DNA of 64,000 nucleotides from Pontibacter sp. Tf4 (GCF_014212495.1 NZ_JACKZC010000002.1:62001-126000); one strand, 5' to 3'; positions 25,607 to 37,041 are shown, counted from the first letter of the stretch. The notes: generated by a model from the letters alone, not told the origin. A program made the numbers and translations.

Positions 25607-26658
25607 AGTTTAGGTGTGTTTTGGTGGAAGTATAGTTTCATGGTGGCATAAAAAACGCCATCCTTTTCTTCGAAGGTTAATTTGTGCTGGTTGGGGTACA
25701 GCAGTTTTAAACGCTGTTTCAGGTTTTCGAGACCGATGCCGCCAAACTCGCGCTTTTTGTGGGTGCTGCTATTGTTTACTGTACTGAACAGCAGGAATTT
25801 ATCGCTCACCGCCAGGTTTATCAGAATACCGATCTCGTTCTTGCTCACCAGGCCGTGCTTAAAGGCATTCTCTACCAGCGTCATCATCAGCATCGGGGCA
25901 ATCTGTTTGCCTTCTATATCGCCCTCAATGTTAAATTTAATGCTGGTCTGTTCGCGCAGGCGCAGTTTCTGCAGGTCTATAAAGTTGTTGATGTGCTCTA
26001 CTTCCTTATCCAGGCACACCAGCGTGTCGTTGCTTTCGTACAGCATGTAGCGCATCAGCAGCGAGAGCTTCATAATGGCATCCGGCGTTTCGGGGTGCTG
26101 TTTGTAGGCCAGGGAGTAAATGTTGTTTAGTGTGTTAAACAAAAAGTGTGGGTTCACCTGCGATTTCAGGAAGGCCAGCTCGGCCACCAGTTTCTGGTTC
26201 TCCAGCTCCTTGTTGCGGCGCTCGTTGCGGATATAGTTGCCTGTTACTTTCAGGCCCGAACTTATAAAGATCAGCATCAGCCCGCCAAGGCCATACTGCA
26301 GCATCCGCTCCGATGTATACACCGCTTCCATTTTGGGGTTAAACTCCCGGAAAACATAGTAGTCCATCGGCGATTTAACCAGGCCATAAAGCAACAGCAG
26401 CACCAGCACATTTACAATGTATAGCATTAACCGGTTGCGGGCCAGGTACTTCGGGATAAGGTAGTACCAGTTTATGTAAAAAATAAGCAGCCAGAATGCC
26501 AGGCCTACCAGCACATCCAGCACCCGGTGCGGCGTAAGTGCTTTGGTGCCGTTTATGTAATACAACACCCATGTACTAAAAGCCAGCCACGCCAGCACAT
26601 GCAACGCTATCTGGTAGCGCTTTTTTATAGTGGCAGCCGGAAACACAAGCGACGACAT
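25603..26658 (-). CDS. LytS/YehU-type sensor histidine kinase
   Basis: 351 residues. Four membrane helices in the first ~135 residues, a short coiled coil, then the His_kinase domain with H171 in NPHFLFNTLNNIYSLAY and an N-box/G-box region LMMTLVENAFKHGL and GGIGLENLKQRL. No extracellular sensor domain is visible, so the stimulus may be membrane-related. Precedes its LytTR response regulator with a four-base overlap. Confidence 0.93.
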   Translation of the reverse strand: MSSLVFPAATIKKRYQIALHVLAWLAFSTWVLYYINGTKALTPHRVLDVLVGLAFWLLIFYINWYYLIPKYLARNRLMLYIVNVLVLLLLYGLVKSPMDYYVFREFNPKMEAVYTSERMLQYGLGGLMLIFISSGLKVTGNYIRNERRNKELENQKLVAELAFLKSQVNPHFLFNTLNNIYSLAYKQHPETPDAIMKLSLLMRYMLYESNDTLVCLDKEVEHINNFIDLQKLRLREQTSIKFNIEGDIEGKQIAPMLMMTLVENAFKHGLVSKNEIGILINLAVSDKFLLFSTVNNSSTHKKREFGGIGLENLKQRLKLLYPNQHKLTFEEKDGVFYATMKLYFHQNTPKL

Positions 26659-26859
26659 GGTGTAAGTGCTGATATTTTACAGGTTATAGTTGTGTAACTT
26701 AAAGATAATCAAAATAAATACAGTATAAGCCCAAATCGGCCAGCGCCCATAAAAAGACTACCAAGCCAGCGAATAAAAAGATAAGCCGCTTTCCGGGCCA
26801 GCGCCGAACTATAGCGACCTAAAAGCAGGGTTTGTCTATAGTTTGGGGCGGTTGGTATA
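26659..26859. other. Gap upstream of the kinase gene, no firm gene
   Basis: About 200 bases. The minus strand has a 28-residue hydrophobic reading frame near 26700-26790 (LIFLFAGLVVFLWALADLG) with no usable start codon ahead of it. It could be a remnant; I do not call it a gene. Confidence 0.4.
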
Positions 26860-26973
26860 ATGTATTTTGGAATTATAAAGTTGTTGATTTATTTGTACTA
26901 CATGCCGCTTACGGAATTACTGCAGTTAAATTTCTGGAAAGCGCATGCCCAGAATGTTTGTTGTTTGTTTTAG
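26860..26973 (+). CDS. Possible 37-residue peptide ending at a terminator
   Basis: ATG at 26860 opens a 37-codon frame with a hydrophobic N-terminal half (MYFGIIKLLIYLYYMPL) and stop codons TAG TGA four bases before the 26977 hairpin. No other plus-strand gene exists that this hairpin's plus-strand U tract would serve. This is weak support for a small transcribed gene; the sequence matches nothing I know. Confidence 0.3.
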   Translation: MYFGIIKLLIYLYYMPLTELLQLNFWKAHAQNVCCLF

Positions 26974-26976
26974 TGA

Positions 26977-27012
26977 GGAGCGCCGTCTGTTTTGCAGGCG
27001 GCGCTCCTTTAT
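26977..27012. terminator. Strong bidirectional terminator
   Basis: 13-bp stem GGAGCGCCGTCTG / CAGGCGGCGCTCC (one G-U) with a 5-base loop and a T-rich right flank. It lies directly after the ligA stop and also suits plus-strand transcription. Confidence 0.85.
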
Positions 27013-27013
27013 T

Positions 27014-29026
<2,013 letters not shown>

Positions 29027-29158
29027 TCAGGTTTATACTTCCCGTAAAAATATCTAAAACCGCAGTAGCGCGCAAAGGGATTTGTGATTGGTTTGAATGA
29101 TAGGTTCGTGTTTTAGGGTTGGCTATAGTTGCAGTTGTAATTAGACGATATATAACGC

Positions 29159-29938
29159 TTTTGTCATTTTGAGTATCGTTTCAAGTCATAGTTGTCATCC
29201 CGAGCATAGTTGAGGGTCTTATGTATCTTATAGTTTCCATTATTGTCATTTCGAACAGAGTGAGAAATCTATCTCAGACTATAGTTGCTTCTTTGTCATC
29301 CTGAACGAATACTGTCATGTCGAGCGAAGCCGAGACATCTTATATGACCTATAGTTCGATAAGCTATCCTGCTATAGTTTCCTTTGCCTACTGCTGGAAC
29401 CAAGCCATAGTTCTATAGCTGCTTCTAATCCTGGGAGCTCTAATAGCCTACTGTTTTATAGTTAGCTTGGCTCCCTCCCGGGCCGGGAAGCCCCGTCTTC
29501 GGGCATCGCGCTGCTGCCTTCTTGCTATCCTCGTGCCTCGGATTGCCTGACGGCACCGCAACAAGTCAAAGGCGCTCAACCCAAAGACTGTAATCACATT
29601 CGATAGCTTCTGTCTTAGCTATAGTCTCAGTGCTTGTGCTTGGTTGTAGCAGATCGGCTACTTTCTCGTGGTTGTAATTCCGTAGGGCCAGGTAAACCTG
29701 TCCTGTTCACAGGCTGTAACTATAGAACTATAGTTTGTGAAATGGAAGAGGCAAAGTTCCTCTCCTTGGATAAGGAGGGGCAGGGGTGGTTGGACCAACC
29801 GTAACTATAAAACTATAACTGCTCAACTATAGCAAGGGCAGAAATTCCCCTCTTGAGAGGGGTAGGGGTGTGTTTTCTAACGCCTGAACTATAGCCAAAA
29901 CTCCAATTCTACAAACCTATTAATCCTGATTCTTACAC
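29159..29938 (-). repeat. Composite intergenic repeat, copy B (inverted)
   Basis: Same modules as copy A in reverse orientation. In plus coordinates: GTCATTTCGAACAGAG plus GAGAAATCTATCTCAGAC near 29245-29280; CATGTCGAGCGAAGCCGAGACA near 29316-29337; CCTGGGAGCTC near 29432; the core 29469-29609 with GAAGCCCCGTCTTCGGGCAT and GGCGCTCAACCCAAAGACTG; GGTAAACCTGTCC near 29690; CCTCCTTGGATAAGGAGG near 29760-29780; and a CCTGATT end near 29933. No ORF. Located between ligA and the DUF4920 gene. Confidence 0.8.
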
Positions 29939-29945
29939 CTTATAA

Positions 29946-29979
29946 AAAGAAAAAGCTGGTAACGTTCAATTTCCAGCCT
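29946..29979 (-). terminator. Terminator of the DUF4920 gene
   Basis: Stem GCTGG / CCAGC, 13-base loop. On minus-strand RNA it is followed by UUUUUCUUUUU. Confidence 0.65.
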
Positions 29980-30038
29980 TCTGTAACATGTAATCATATG
30001 AGAACTATAGTTGTAACTATAGCAACAATGCTTTCTCC

Positions 30039-30542
30039 CTATTTGATTTTTACGCCGTCAGCTACGAAGCGCAGTTCTACTTTAGGCTCGGTGATGGCGG
30101 CAATTTCTGCTGCTGATCTGCCGGCGTCTTCGGCGTAGTGGCGCTGGTCGTCTACAGATATTTCTTCGCGTTTAGCTGTTCCGGTAAATACCACGCTTTT
30201 GCCTTTCAGATCTTCCACCGGTAAAAAGAATCCATAGTCCCGGAAAGTTACTTTCATAGAGCTGTTATCTGCCAGTTTCACATCCATCCAGCAGCCCTTG
30301 GACTGGCAGCTTTCTATTATCTCCCCGGTCACGGTGGCCTGCACCGAATCCGTTTTGGCTACCGCATCCTGCAGTTCGGTTACGGATAGGATGTTCTCTT
30401 CTTTAAAATCAGAGCCGTAAAGGCTGGCCTCTGTAGTGGAGGTGGCCTCCTGTTGTACTGTGGCAGATTCTTCTTTTGTCTGGCTGCAACCTGTAAGCAG
30501 TATACCGCAAAGCAACAGGGCCGGAATAAAGCGTTTGATCAT
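30039..30542 (-). CDS. DUF4920 lipoprotein
   Basis: 167 residues. Lipoprotein signal with lipobox LLTGC (Cys19). After a Ser/Thr/Glu-rich linker comes the DUF4920 core: GEIIESCQSKGCWMDVKLADNSSMKVTFRDYGFFLPVEDLKGKSVVFTGTAKREEISVDDQRHYAEDAG, with the conserved C-x4-C-W-M. The family is common in Bacteroidota and has no known function; the Cys pair suggests metal binding. Own terminator downstream. Confidence 0.88.
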   Translation of the reverse strand: MIKRFIPALLLCGILLTGCSQTKEESATVQQEATSTTEASLYGSDFKEENILSVTELQDAVAKTDSVQATVTGEIIESCQSKGCWMDVKLADNSSMKVTFRDYGFFLPVEDLKGKSVVFTGTAKREEISVDDQRHYAEDAGRSAAEIAAITEPKVELRFVADGVKIK

Positions 30543-30635
30543 GGTTTGTTCGTGTTGGTGTGATGTAAATATAGCAAATTCTATGAGGAATGCTATAGTT
30601 ACAAAACCGGCATTAAAGTGGCGCTTATAGTTGGC

Positions 30636-31211
30636 TCAGGGTTGGTCTAACCAACGGGCATTGTTTATGTTGATGAGCAGGCGACCTGTTAACACCGGCA
30701 GGTAGCGGGCCGGTATGCTTGCCTCAAAGTTATCCAGCATCAGGTCGAAACTGGTACCGAAGCTGATGGTATTCTTGTCGGGAGCAAAATGTACCGGTAT
30801 TTTTTTCTCGTTGGTATTGCCCTGCAACGTAATGGTGGTCCGCTGATTTTGCTGCGAAGAGCCAGTGCGGTCGCTGTTCATAAGTTCATTGGGCACGTCT
30901 ATCAGGAAAGCCAGTTCCGGAAACCGGGCTCCGTACAGCACGTCATAGGCCATGTTCGCAGGGATGGTGTCGCTGGTAGGGTAAAGGGAGTTGATGAGCA
31001 CGCTACACTCCAGCTGCTCGCGGGTTCGGTTATAGCGCACCAGCAGTTCGTCGGATTTAAACTCGTAGCGTCCGCGCGGGCTCTCCAGTACAATGGTTAT
31101 CGTGTTTTTTCCGGTAAATGGGCGTGGTGTCTGGGCGCTGGCATTCAATTGACAAAGTAGCAGCAGAAAAACGCAGAGACCGACTATTCTGAATAAAAAT
31201 GTGACATGCAT
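30636..31211 (-). CDS. Secreted protein, possibly YceI-like
   Basis: 191 residues with a signal peptide (about 1-26, LLLCQLNASA-QT). The mature part is beta-rich; phrases such as RGRYEFKSDELLVRYNRTREQLECSVLINSL and SFGTSFDLMLDNFEASIPARY resemble the YceI lipid-binding barrel but are too weak for a firm call. Encoded downstream of, and divergent from, the oxidase subunit III gene. Confidence 0.6.
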   Translation of the reverse strand: MHVTFLFRIVGLCVFLLLLCQLNASAQTPRPFTGKNTITIVLESPRGRYEFKSDELLVRYNRTREQLECSVLINSLYPTSDTIPANMAYDVLYGARFPELAFLIDVPNELMNSDRTGSSQQNQRTTITLQGNTNEKKIPVHFAPDKNTISFGTSFDLMLDNFEASIPARYLPVLTGRLLININNARWLDQP

Positions 31212-31407
31212 AAGCTTTCGTTTACTTACCCTTATAACGCAAGCCGGCTACGGATGGTAACACCTATTGCCTTTAATTATCAGGCACCTGCAAAAAGTAT
31301 CTTTATCTGTGGTAGGCAAAACAAACCTGCATACGTATAGGTATATACAGAAAGTGAAACTGCTGGCAGATAAAGCCGGAAAAACAGGCCTCTGACGCAT
31401 ACATCAG

Positions 31408-32034
31408 ATGAATTCAGATAAGAAAAATAAGGTAGGACAAAAGCAGTTGTCTGCTTTCCGACAGATCGAGCGTATGCACCCGATCCGGATGCTGCTTTAC
31501 TTGAGCATGGTGGGCATTGGCGTACTGTTTCTAATCCTGCTGATCGCGTTTGTGCGTACCGGTGGCTTTGGCAGCGGGCTGGTGCAGTTCCCGAAATTCT
31601 TCAGTGTCAGTACGGTGATGCTGCTCATCAGTAGCTATACCATCAGCCGGGTGCCGGGCATCTATAAAAAAGACAAGCTGAAGAAAATGGTCCGTTACCT
31701 TGGCTTTACCCTTGTGCTTGGACTGCTGTTTGTGGGGGCACAACTCTTAGGCTGGCGCGAGATGGAAGCGGCTGGCATAACCTTTAGCGGAAGGGCATCG
31801 GGCACTTATCTTTACCTGATCTCGGCGCTGCATATCCTGCACCTGGTGGGCGGGCTTATTTTCCTGGCATTTCTGTTCTTTAAAACAGCACACATGGCCA
31901 CCGACAGCGTGCGCAGCCTCATCTACATCCGCGACCCATACCGCCAACTACAGCTAACTATGATCTGCAGCTACTGGCACTTCCTCGATTTTGTATGGCT
32001 GGCGCTGTACCTGGTATTCCTGTTCATGTTCTAA
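31408..32034 (+). CDS. Heme-copper oxidase subunit III-like membrane protein
   Basis: 208 residues with five or six membrane helices. The C-terminal half GTYLYLISALHILHLVGGLIFLAFLFFKTAH and CSYWHFLDFVWLALYLVFLFMF is characteristic of cytochrome c/quinol oxidase subunit III, including the H and W-H-F-x-D-x-x-W motif. No subunit I or II gene is nearby, so this is an orphan copy. It could stabilise an oxidase encoded elsewhere. Confidence 0.88.
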   Translation: MNSDKKNKVGQKQLSAFRQIERMHPIRMLLYLSMVGIGVLFLILLIAFVRTGGFGSGLVQFPKFFSVSTVMLLISSYTISRVPGIYKKDKLKKMVRYLGFTLVLGLLFVGAQLLGWREMEAAGITFSGRASGTYLYLISALHILHLVGGLIFLAFLFFKTAHMATDSVRSLIYIRDPYRQLQLTMICSYWHFLDFVWLALYLVFLFMF

Positions 32035-32038
32035 GTCA

Positions 32039-34579
32039 TCAGCGTACCAGCGTTAAGCTTCCTTTGTATTGGGTGTTGCCAAAATCTATCACATAAAAGT
32101 AAACACCGGCATTGGCTCCTGCCCCGTCCCATTTAAAGGTATTCTGGTTACTGAAATACACTTCCTGACCCCAGCGGTTAAATATTTTTATGCTTGCAAA
32201 GCGGGCTGAACAGAAGTCGGAAGGTAGGTCGGGTATCTGGAAATAATCATTCAGTCCATCGTTGTTCGGGGTAAAGATGTTGGCCGGTATAAAGTCCTGC
32301 AGCAGCGGTACGCGTACCTTAAACTCCATAGTTAAAACCGGTGCCGGAGCCGGGTTGCATGCCTCTTCTGTCAGTATAAAGTTAACACGCAGCACGTTTC
32401 GGTCGGCCATGGGGCAGGTAGCTGTCAGTTTAAAGGTGCCGGTTGCCTTGCCGTTGCCGGGAGTGGCGGTAAATTCCATGCCGTAATCCTGCAAATCAAA
32501 GCCGTCTCCGGCTGCCTGCAGCAGCAGCGGGTTCAGGTCTACATCATCGCCGGTAAAGTTTACTTCAAAAGGTTCGTTCAGTTCCAGTTCGTATAAGGTA
32601 GCGGCTTTATCTGCCGTAAGCGTTGGGGCATTGTTTGGTGCTGAGATCCTGAATTCTATTGTCAGGGTCTGGTCAGGCGATGGGTTGCAGGTACTCTCTT
32701 TAAGCGTGAAAGTGACTTTGCGGACCGTCTCGTTCTGGTTGGAACAAAAGGGTGTCCAGCGCAGCTTGCCGGTGGCCGAGCCATTCCCGTTGGTACTGGT
32801 GAACTGCATGCCGGTTGCTGTCAAGTCAAAATCGGTGCCGGCTGCCGTAAGCGCAAGTGCGTGCCCGTCAATATCCTTGCCCAGCACATCCATTTCAAAT
32901 TCCTGGCCTGCCTGCAGCATAATTATTCTGTCAGCCGGGGTTGCAGCTATAGTTGGAACATGGTTCACGTTCGCCGGCCTGACCTCTATTGCTTCGGTGC
33001 GTGTTATGTTTGTGCCGCAAAAGACGGAGGTAACTGTAAATTCTATAGTATACGACTCGGCAGATAGTGCTTTGCAATCGATGGGCCAGCTAAAGGCGGA
33101 CTGCACAGTGCCGGTACCGGAACCTCCTGTAAAACTAATGTTCTGCGATGCCAGATCGAACCCGACACCCCGCGCGCTTACCGATACCACCTGACCGTCC
33201 GCATCGGCACCGAGTACATCAAAGTTCAGTACGTCGCCAAGGGCCACGTTAAATTTGCGGAGCGGTGTGCTGAGCGCTATAGTTGGCAGCGCATCGGGTA
33301 TAGGCTCGGCTATAAAACTCAGCCGGACGGTGTCCTGCCGGGGCAGGCTGCAGCCATCATCCTGTACTACCAGGTCCAGTTTATAGATGGAGCCGTTTGT
33401 GGTAAAGCATTCATCAAAACAAATGGTGGCTTTCAAGGTATCGGAAGCAGTAGTGCTGCGGTTAATGATGCCTTGCTGCTGGCCCGAGAAAGTAAAAGCG
33501 TTGGCTGGAAAATTAACCGGGATTACCTTTAATGCCACAAATTCATTTCGGTCGGGGTCGGTAAAGAAAACATCAAGGCAACGGCTGCCGGTCGGGTTTA
33601 TCCGGAGCACTTCATTTTCCTGGTAGGTAGCTTTTTTACCTTTTTCGCGTACCAGCACACCCGGCGAGGCATTGGTAGGGCAGTCCAGTACCATTACCTG
33701 AAAATCGCGGCGCACTTCGCCAATCTTTTTCCCCATCCGGAATTCCTGCACACGCACGCCAAACACAAAAAGGCCCTTCTTTTCAGGGCGCATGGTCAGG
33801 CGGCCGGTTACCGCATCTATCTGCATGGGTGGGTTGCCGCGTATCTGGTTCTGAGTGTTATAGCCGGGCTGCCAGCGCACAAGCGGGTAGGGGGCCGGGC
33901 GCGGCTGCACCTGTTCGTAGCCTAGTACGCCATAGGCAGGCATGGCCGGAGTTGTGAATCCGTTCAGGGGAGTTACCATGTCATAAACCAGCGAATCACC
34001 GTCGGCATCTGTTCCACTGAAATCAAAGTAAAAGAGCTCGTTTACACAGGCATAATCGCTGAGTGGAGGAAATAATCTGGGAGATGAATTACGGAATTCC
34101 GCATTGTTCTGGCGCACCGCCGGGAACTCCATGTAAAAGGTCTGGGCAGCGGCATCCGGCGACTGAATATTGTTGATCGTATAGTTGCGGCAACAACGCT
34201 CCCAGGTAACATAGTAGCCGTCGGGGTTATTGAATATTTCTGGCTCCAGTGTGATGGGTACATTGTATACAATTTTGCTGGTGCGCAGCTGGCTGACGGT
34301 ACATTCTATGTTGGTATAAGGCACCGGCACCCGCGACTGGGCCGACATAGCCCGGCTCATGATCCAGCGGTTAGTGCCCTTCTCAAAAATGTTTACGGTG
34401 ATGCTCTGGTCAAAAGCTCCCGGGTTCCCGTTCACATCGTCGAAGTACAGGTTCAGGTATAGCTGGTAATTGTTGGCCCGCACATACCGCAGCTCAAACT
34501 CGCCGCCTACAATGTGTGTGGCCTGCGCTATAGTTGCGCTGAGCATTACCAGAATAAGTATTAGTAAACGGTGTTTCAT
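32039..34579 (-). CDS. Large secreted T9SS cargo protein with gliding-motility-type C-terminal sorting domain
   Basis: 846 residues from the ATG at 34577-34579; Met at 34603 would put a Cys-rich leader before the signal peptide. Signal peptide (LLILILVMLSATIAQA), a ~350-residue N-terminal region of unknown fold (THIVGGEFELRY...), three related Ig/cadherin-like repeats (each ending near a TPGNG/TNGNG motif), and a C-terminal CHU_C domain (ANIFTPNNDGLNDYFQIPDLP...IKIFNRWGQEVYFS...AGVYFYVIDFGNTQYKGSLTLVR). This marks a type B type IX secretion substrate, probably a surface adhesin. Its end is four bases from the converging oxidase-subunit gene. Confidence 0.9.
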   Translation of the reverse strand: MKHRLLILILVMLSATIAQATHIVGGEFELRYVRANNYQLYLNLYFDDVNGNPGAFDQSITVNIFEKGTNRWIMSRAMSAQSRVPVPYTNIECTVSQLRTSKIVYNVPITLEPEIFNNPDGYYVTWERCCRNYTINNIQSPDAAAQTFYMEFPAVRQNNAEFRNSSPRLFPPLSDYACVNELFYFDFSGTDADGDSLVYDMVTPLNGFTTPAMPAYGVLGYEQVQPRPAPYPLVRWQPGYNTQNQIRGNPPMQIDAVTGRLTMRPEKKGLFVFGVRVQEFRMGKKIGEVRRDFQVMVLDCPTNASPGVLVREKGKKATYQENEVLRINPTGSRCLDVFFTDPDRNEFVALKVIPVNFPANAFTFSGQQQGIINRSTTASDTLKATICFDECFTTNGSIYKLDLVVQDDGCSLPRQDTVRLSFIAEPIPDALPTIALSTPLRKFNVALGDVLNFDVLGADADGQVVSVSARGVGFDLASQNISFTGGSGTGTVQSAFSWPIDCKALSAESYTIEFTVTSVFCGTNITRTEAIEVRPANVNHVPTIAATPADRIIMLQAGQEFEMDVLGKDIDGHALALTAAGTDFDLTATGMQFTSTNGNGSATGKLRWTPFCSNQNETVRKVTFTLKESTCNPSPDQTLTIEFRISAPNNAPTLTADKAATLYELELNEPFEVNFTGDDVDLNPLLLQAAGDGFDLQDYGMEFTATPGNGKATGTFKLTATCPMADRNVLRVNFILTEEACNPAPAPVLTMEFKVRVPLLQDFIPANIFTPNNDGLNDYFQIPDLPSDFCSARFASIKIFNRWGQEVYFSNQNTFKWDGAGANAGVYFYVIDFGNTQYKGSLTLVR

Positions 34580-34702
34580 GCACAGGCAATTGAAGTGGCG
34601 CAACTATAAGTATCCGGATATGCTATCGCAGAAAGCGAGTAAAGTACTAAAAACTATGTGTATTCTGCAATAGTTGTGATGGATATTCTAAGTACGAAAA
34701 TC

Positions 34703-35290
34703 CTATAGTTCAGTTGGTTGCAGCAGGCGGGAAATCAGTTCGGAGAATGGAAGCGGCGTGCTGAAGTGCGCGACAGTAATGCTGTTGCAGATGATGCGGA
34801 TAAACGAAGGCTGCCCGTTTACGCGGGTATAGTTAATGGTAATGTTGCCGTATAGCTGGTTGCAAACGTTGCTGCCAGGCAAGCTTTGCGGCAAGGGAAT
34901 CAGATAGTAGGTCTCGATGCGCTGTTTTTTGTCATGCTCTGATATCGTGCGCACATCCGAGCTGCGCAGCCGGTAGCCCAATTCTTCTACTTTCGTTTTC
35001 AGGTAATCCACTAAAAAAGAAAAAGAGGCGGGGCCCACCTCCGGGCTATAGAAAAGCACTATACCTTCACGGCCCGGTTCCTGTATAAGCTGTACTTTTT
35101 TTGTACTGGTAAGGCCTGCTTTCTGGTAATGATACGCTTTGCTGAAACTGCTGAGCAAACCATTGGGCAGGCCCTGCTGTACCCAGGCGGCATAGCGTGC
35201 CTGGTAGCGCGCCGAACGCCTGAGCCGGCTGCAGGAATCTTTCCTGTAAAACAGCCCCAACAATCGTTTCAGAATTCCGTTTAACGTCAT
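34703..35290 (-). CDS. Unknown basic protein
   Basis: 195 residues. Strongly basic N-terminus (KRLLGLFYRKDSCSRLRRSARYQARY), then an alpha/beta part with YLIPLPQSLPGSNVCNQLYGNITINY. No signal peptide or membrane helix. Not recognised. Divergent from the Gre-like gene at 35461. Confidence 0.6.
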   Translation of the reverse strand: MTLNGILKRLLGLFYRKDSCSRLRRSARYQARYAAWVQQGLPNGLLSSFSKAYHYQKAGLTSTKKVQLIQEPGREGIVLFYSPEVGPASFSFLVDYLKTKVEELGYRLRSSDVRTISEHDKKQRIETYYLIPLPQSLPGSNVCNQLYGNITINYTRVNGQPSFIRIICNSITVAHFSTPLPFSELISRLLQPTEL

Positions 35291-35460
35291 TTAGTAATCT
35301 AAAACACTTAAACACGTTATCTCCTGAATAGTTTTGTATCTTACCTATTAACCGGAGATGGTCGCTTACATCTTACCGCACTTACTACCCTGGTTTGCAG
35401 GCAGGCAAAGGCTTAAACCTGACAGGCAGATGAGGGACTTAAACTTAGACTTTAAAGAAA

Positions 35461-35922
35461 ATGGTTGCACAGGAATTAGAACTAAAAAAACGGCTGCTGC
35501 AGGAATGCACCAAAATGCTGAACACCCAGATCAAAGCTGCAAAAGATGCCATGGACGATGCACAGGAGAGTGCCAACGAGCACCAGGGCGCAATAGAGGA
35601 CAAATTTGAGTCGTTCAGAGAAGCCTGCCAGATACAACGTGATATGTTTGCCCGCCAGCTGGATGAACTGATTACGACTATGGGCGTACTGAAACGCATT
35701 AACGCCACCCGCGAGAACAAGGAAGTAGCATTTGGGGCCGTGGTACATACCAGCCTGCAAAATTATTTTATAGGTGTAAGCCTGGGGCAGATCGAAGTGG
35801 ATGGCGAAACCTATTTTGCTATCTCGGGCATGTCGCCGGTGTTTAAAGCAATGGCCGGTAAAACTGCCGGCGACAGCTTCGAATTCAGGGGGCAGGAATA
35901 TAAAATTGAACAGGTTTTTTAA
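35461..35922 (+). CDS. GreA/GreB-like protein
   Basis: 153 residues: an N-terminal helical region (about 5-80, coiled coil) and a C-terminal domain FGAVVHTSLQNYFIGVSLGQIEVDGETYFAISGMSPVFKAMAGKTAGDSFEFRGQEYKIEQVF that looks like the FKBP-like GreA C-domain (YFI, G-x-x-YFAIS, SP, GK-x-GD). Such short Gre-like proteins are frequent in Bacteroidota and may bind RNA polymerase. The two acidic residues at the GreA coiled-coil tip cannot be identified with confidence, so cleavage activity is uncertain. Confidence 0.75.
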   Translation: MVAQELELKKRLLQECTKMLNTQIKAAKDAMDDAQESANEHQGAIEDKFESFREACQIQRDMFARQLDELITTMGVLKRINATRENKEVAFGAVVHTSLQNYFIGVSLGQIEVDGETYFAISGMSPVFKAMAGKTAGDSFEFRGQEYKIEQVF

Positions 35923-35975
35923 AGCACTGCACAACCTTTTGCCGCTTTCTGAAGTTAAAAGTGTGGTAAAGGGTT

Positions 35976-36017
35976 AAAAAAAAACGGCTGGCATCTGATG
36001 CCAGCCGTTTTTTTTTG
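35976..36017. terminator. Strong bidirectional terminator
   Basis: 14-bp stem AAAACGGCTGGCAT / ATGCCAGCCGTTTT with a 3-base loop and long A and T flanks. It separates the converging Gre-like and DUF2147 genes. Confidence 0.9.
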
Positions 36018-36026
36018 CGTAGTGTG

Positions 36027-36458
36027 TTACTTAACGCGGGTCCAGTTCTGGGTTCTGCCGATCAGCGATATACCGATGTAGCCCTTCACTTCCATTTTGT
36101 CCTTGCCGGTCATCTTCATGTAGCAGGAATAGGTTTTGCCGCTTTCCGGATCGTAAATAGTGCCATCATCCCACTTGTTGTCGCCTTCGTACTCAAACCC
36201 CTTCATAAAATCCAGGCCAAGCAGCGGGCGGGTACGGAGTTTTTTGTCCGGGTTATTTTCATCCAGCTTTGGTTTTCCGTTTCTTAGCGGCTCTTTCAGG
36301 GTAATAATCTTACCGCAAAGCTTATCGCCACACTTGTAAATTTCGAAGCGGGCTTTACCTTCTTCGTTTGTCCAGACGCCAATCGGCGACAGGGATTGTG
36401 CCCATGCGTAGGTGCTTAGCAGCATGAGTACGGCCAGAGCGAGCAGGTTCTTTTTCAT
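36027..36458 (-). CDS. Secreted DUF2147 protein
   Basis: 143 residues with signal peptide (LLSTYAWA-QS). DUF2147 pattern: IGVWTNEEGKARFEIYKCGDKLCGKIITLKEPLRNGKPKLDENNPDKKLRTRPLLGLDFMKGFEY...WDDGTIYDPESGKTYSCYMKM and the C-terminal GYIGISLIGRTQNWTRV. A lipocalin-like periplasmic domain of unknown function, with one Cys pair. Single gene. Confidence 0.9.
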   Translation of the reverse strand: MKKNLLALAVLMLLSTYAWAQSLSPIGVWTNEEGKARFEIYKCGDKLCGKIITLKEPLRNGKPKLDENNPDKKLRTRPLLGLDFMKGFEYEGDNKWDDGTIYDPESGKTYSCYMKMTGKDKMEVKGYIGISLIGRTQNWTRVK

Positions 36459-36733
36459 GATCGGTTAGTTGTTTGTTAGATACTGATACTAAAAATAATA
36501 AAAAACTTTTGATTTAAAACACATAGCTGCAATGCAACTTATAGTTGGCTTTACTCAAATGCTGTGCCTGTTATGCTGCTACCGGCACCTACTATAAAAG
36601 AATACCAAACTATAGTTTGTTGTGTATCAGTGTATTGTAGGTGGTAAGTGCGGTTTATAGTTGTTTTAGGCGGTTTTGCTGCCTTTCCGGACAGATAAAA
36701 CAGTTTGGCAGAATTAAAAAAATAATAAAAACC

Positions 36734-36764
36734 TTGTGAACTTAATGCCGTTATTTTACCTTTA
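36734..36764 (+). promoter_or_regulatory. Bacteroidota-type promoter for the structured RNA
   Basis: TTG at 36734-36736 and TACCTTTA at 36757-36764, 20 bases apart; close to TTG-N19/20-TAnnTTTG. Start of transcription expected near 36770-36773. Confidence 0.65.
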
Positions 36765-36870
36765 ATAAGAAGTAAATGTAGCGAGTGCTACGGCTCTGGT
36801 CTGACCACCTTATTCAACATCTGGTCGAAGGTTCAGGGTTTATGTCGGACTATAGAGAAAGGAGGTACAA

Positions 36871-36942
36871 ATGTCTAATCCCAAACAAGTTTTAACGAGC
36901 CTAAGTAATTGCATTCACCTAAACAGTGAGTCGGCTTCGTAA
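36871..36942 (+). CDS. Possible 23-residue ORF inside the structured RNA
   Basis: ATG 36871 to TAA 36942 encodes a 23-residue Ser/Asn-rich peptide starting MSNPKQVLTSL. It has a perfect GGAGG five bases upstream, exceptional for this phylum. However, codons 6-10 form one arm of the 14-bp helix. It may be a leader peptide, an rRNA-binding decoy or chance. Confidence 0.3.
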   Translation: MSNPKQVLTSLSNCIHLNSESAS

Positions 36943-37041
36943 ACGGGATTTTTGCTGTTTGCACAGCTTAATATTACTCAAGGTCTTCGGATGGTAACCT
37001 GAACAACAGGAAGCCGCTTGTTAAGACTTTTTAGGATTCTG

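Noticed and set aside
26700-26790. Hydrophobic frame on the minus strand upstream of the kinase gene
   Set aside because: No usable start codon before the hydrophobic part; the only in-frame TTG is within the helix.
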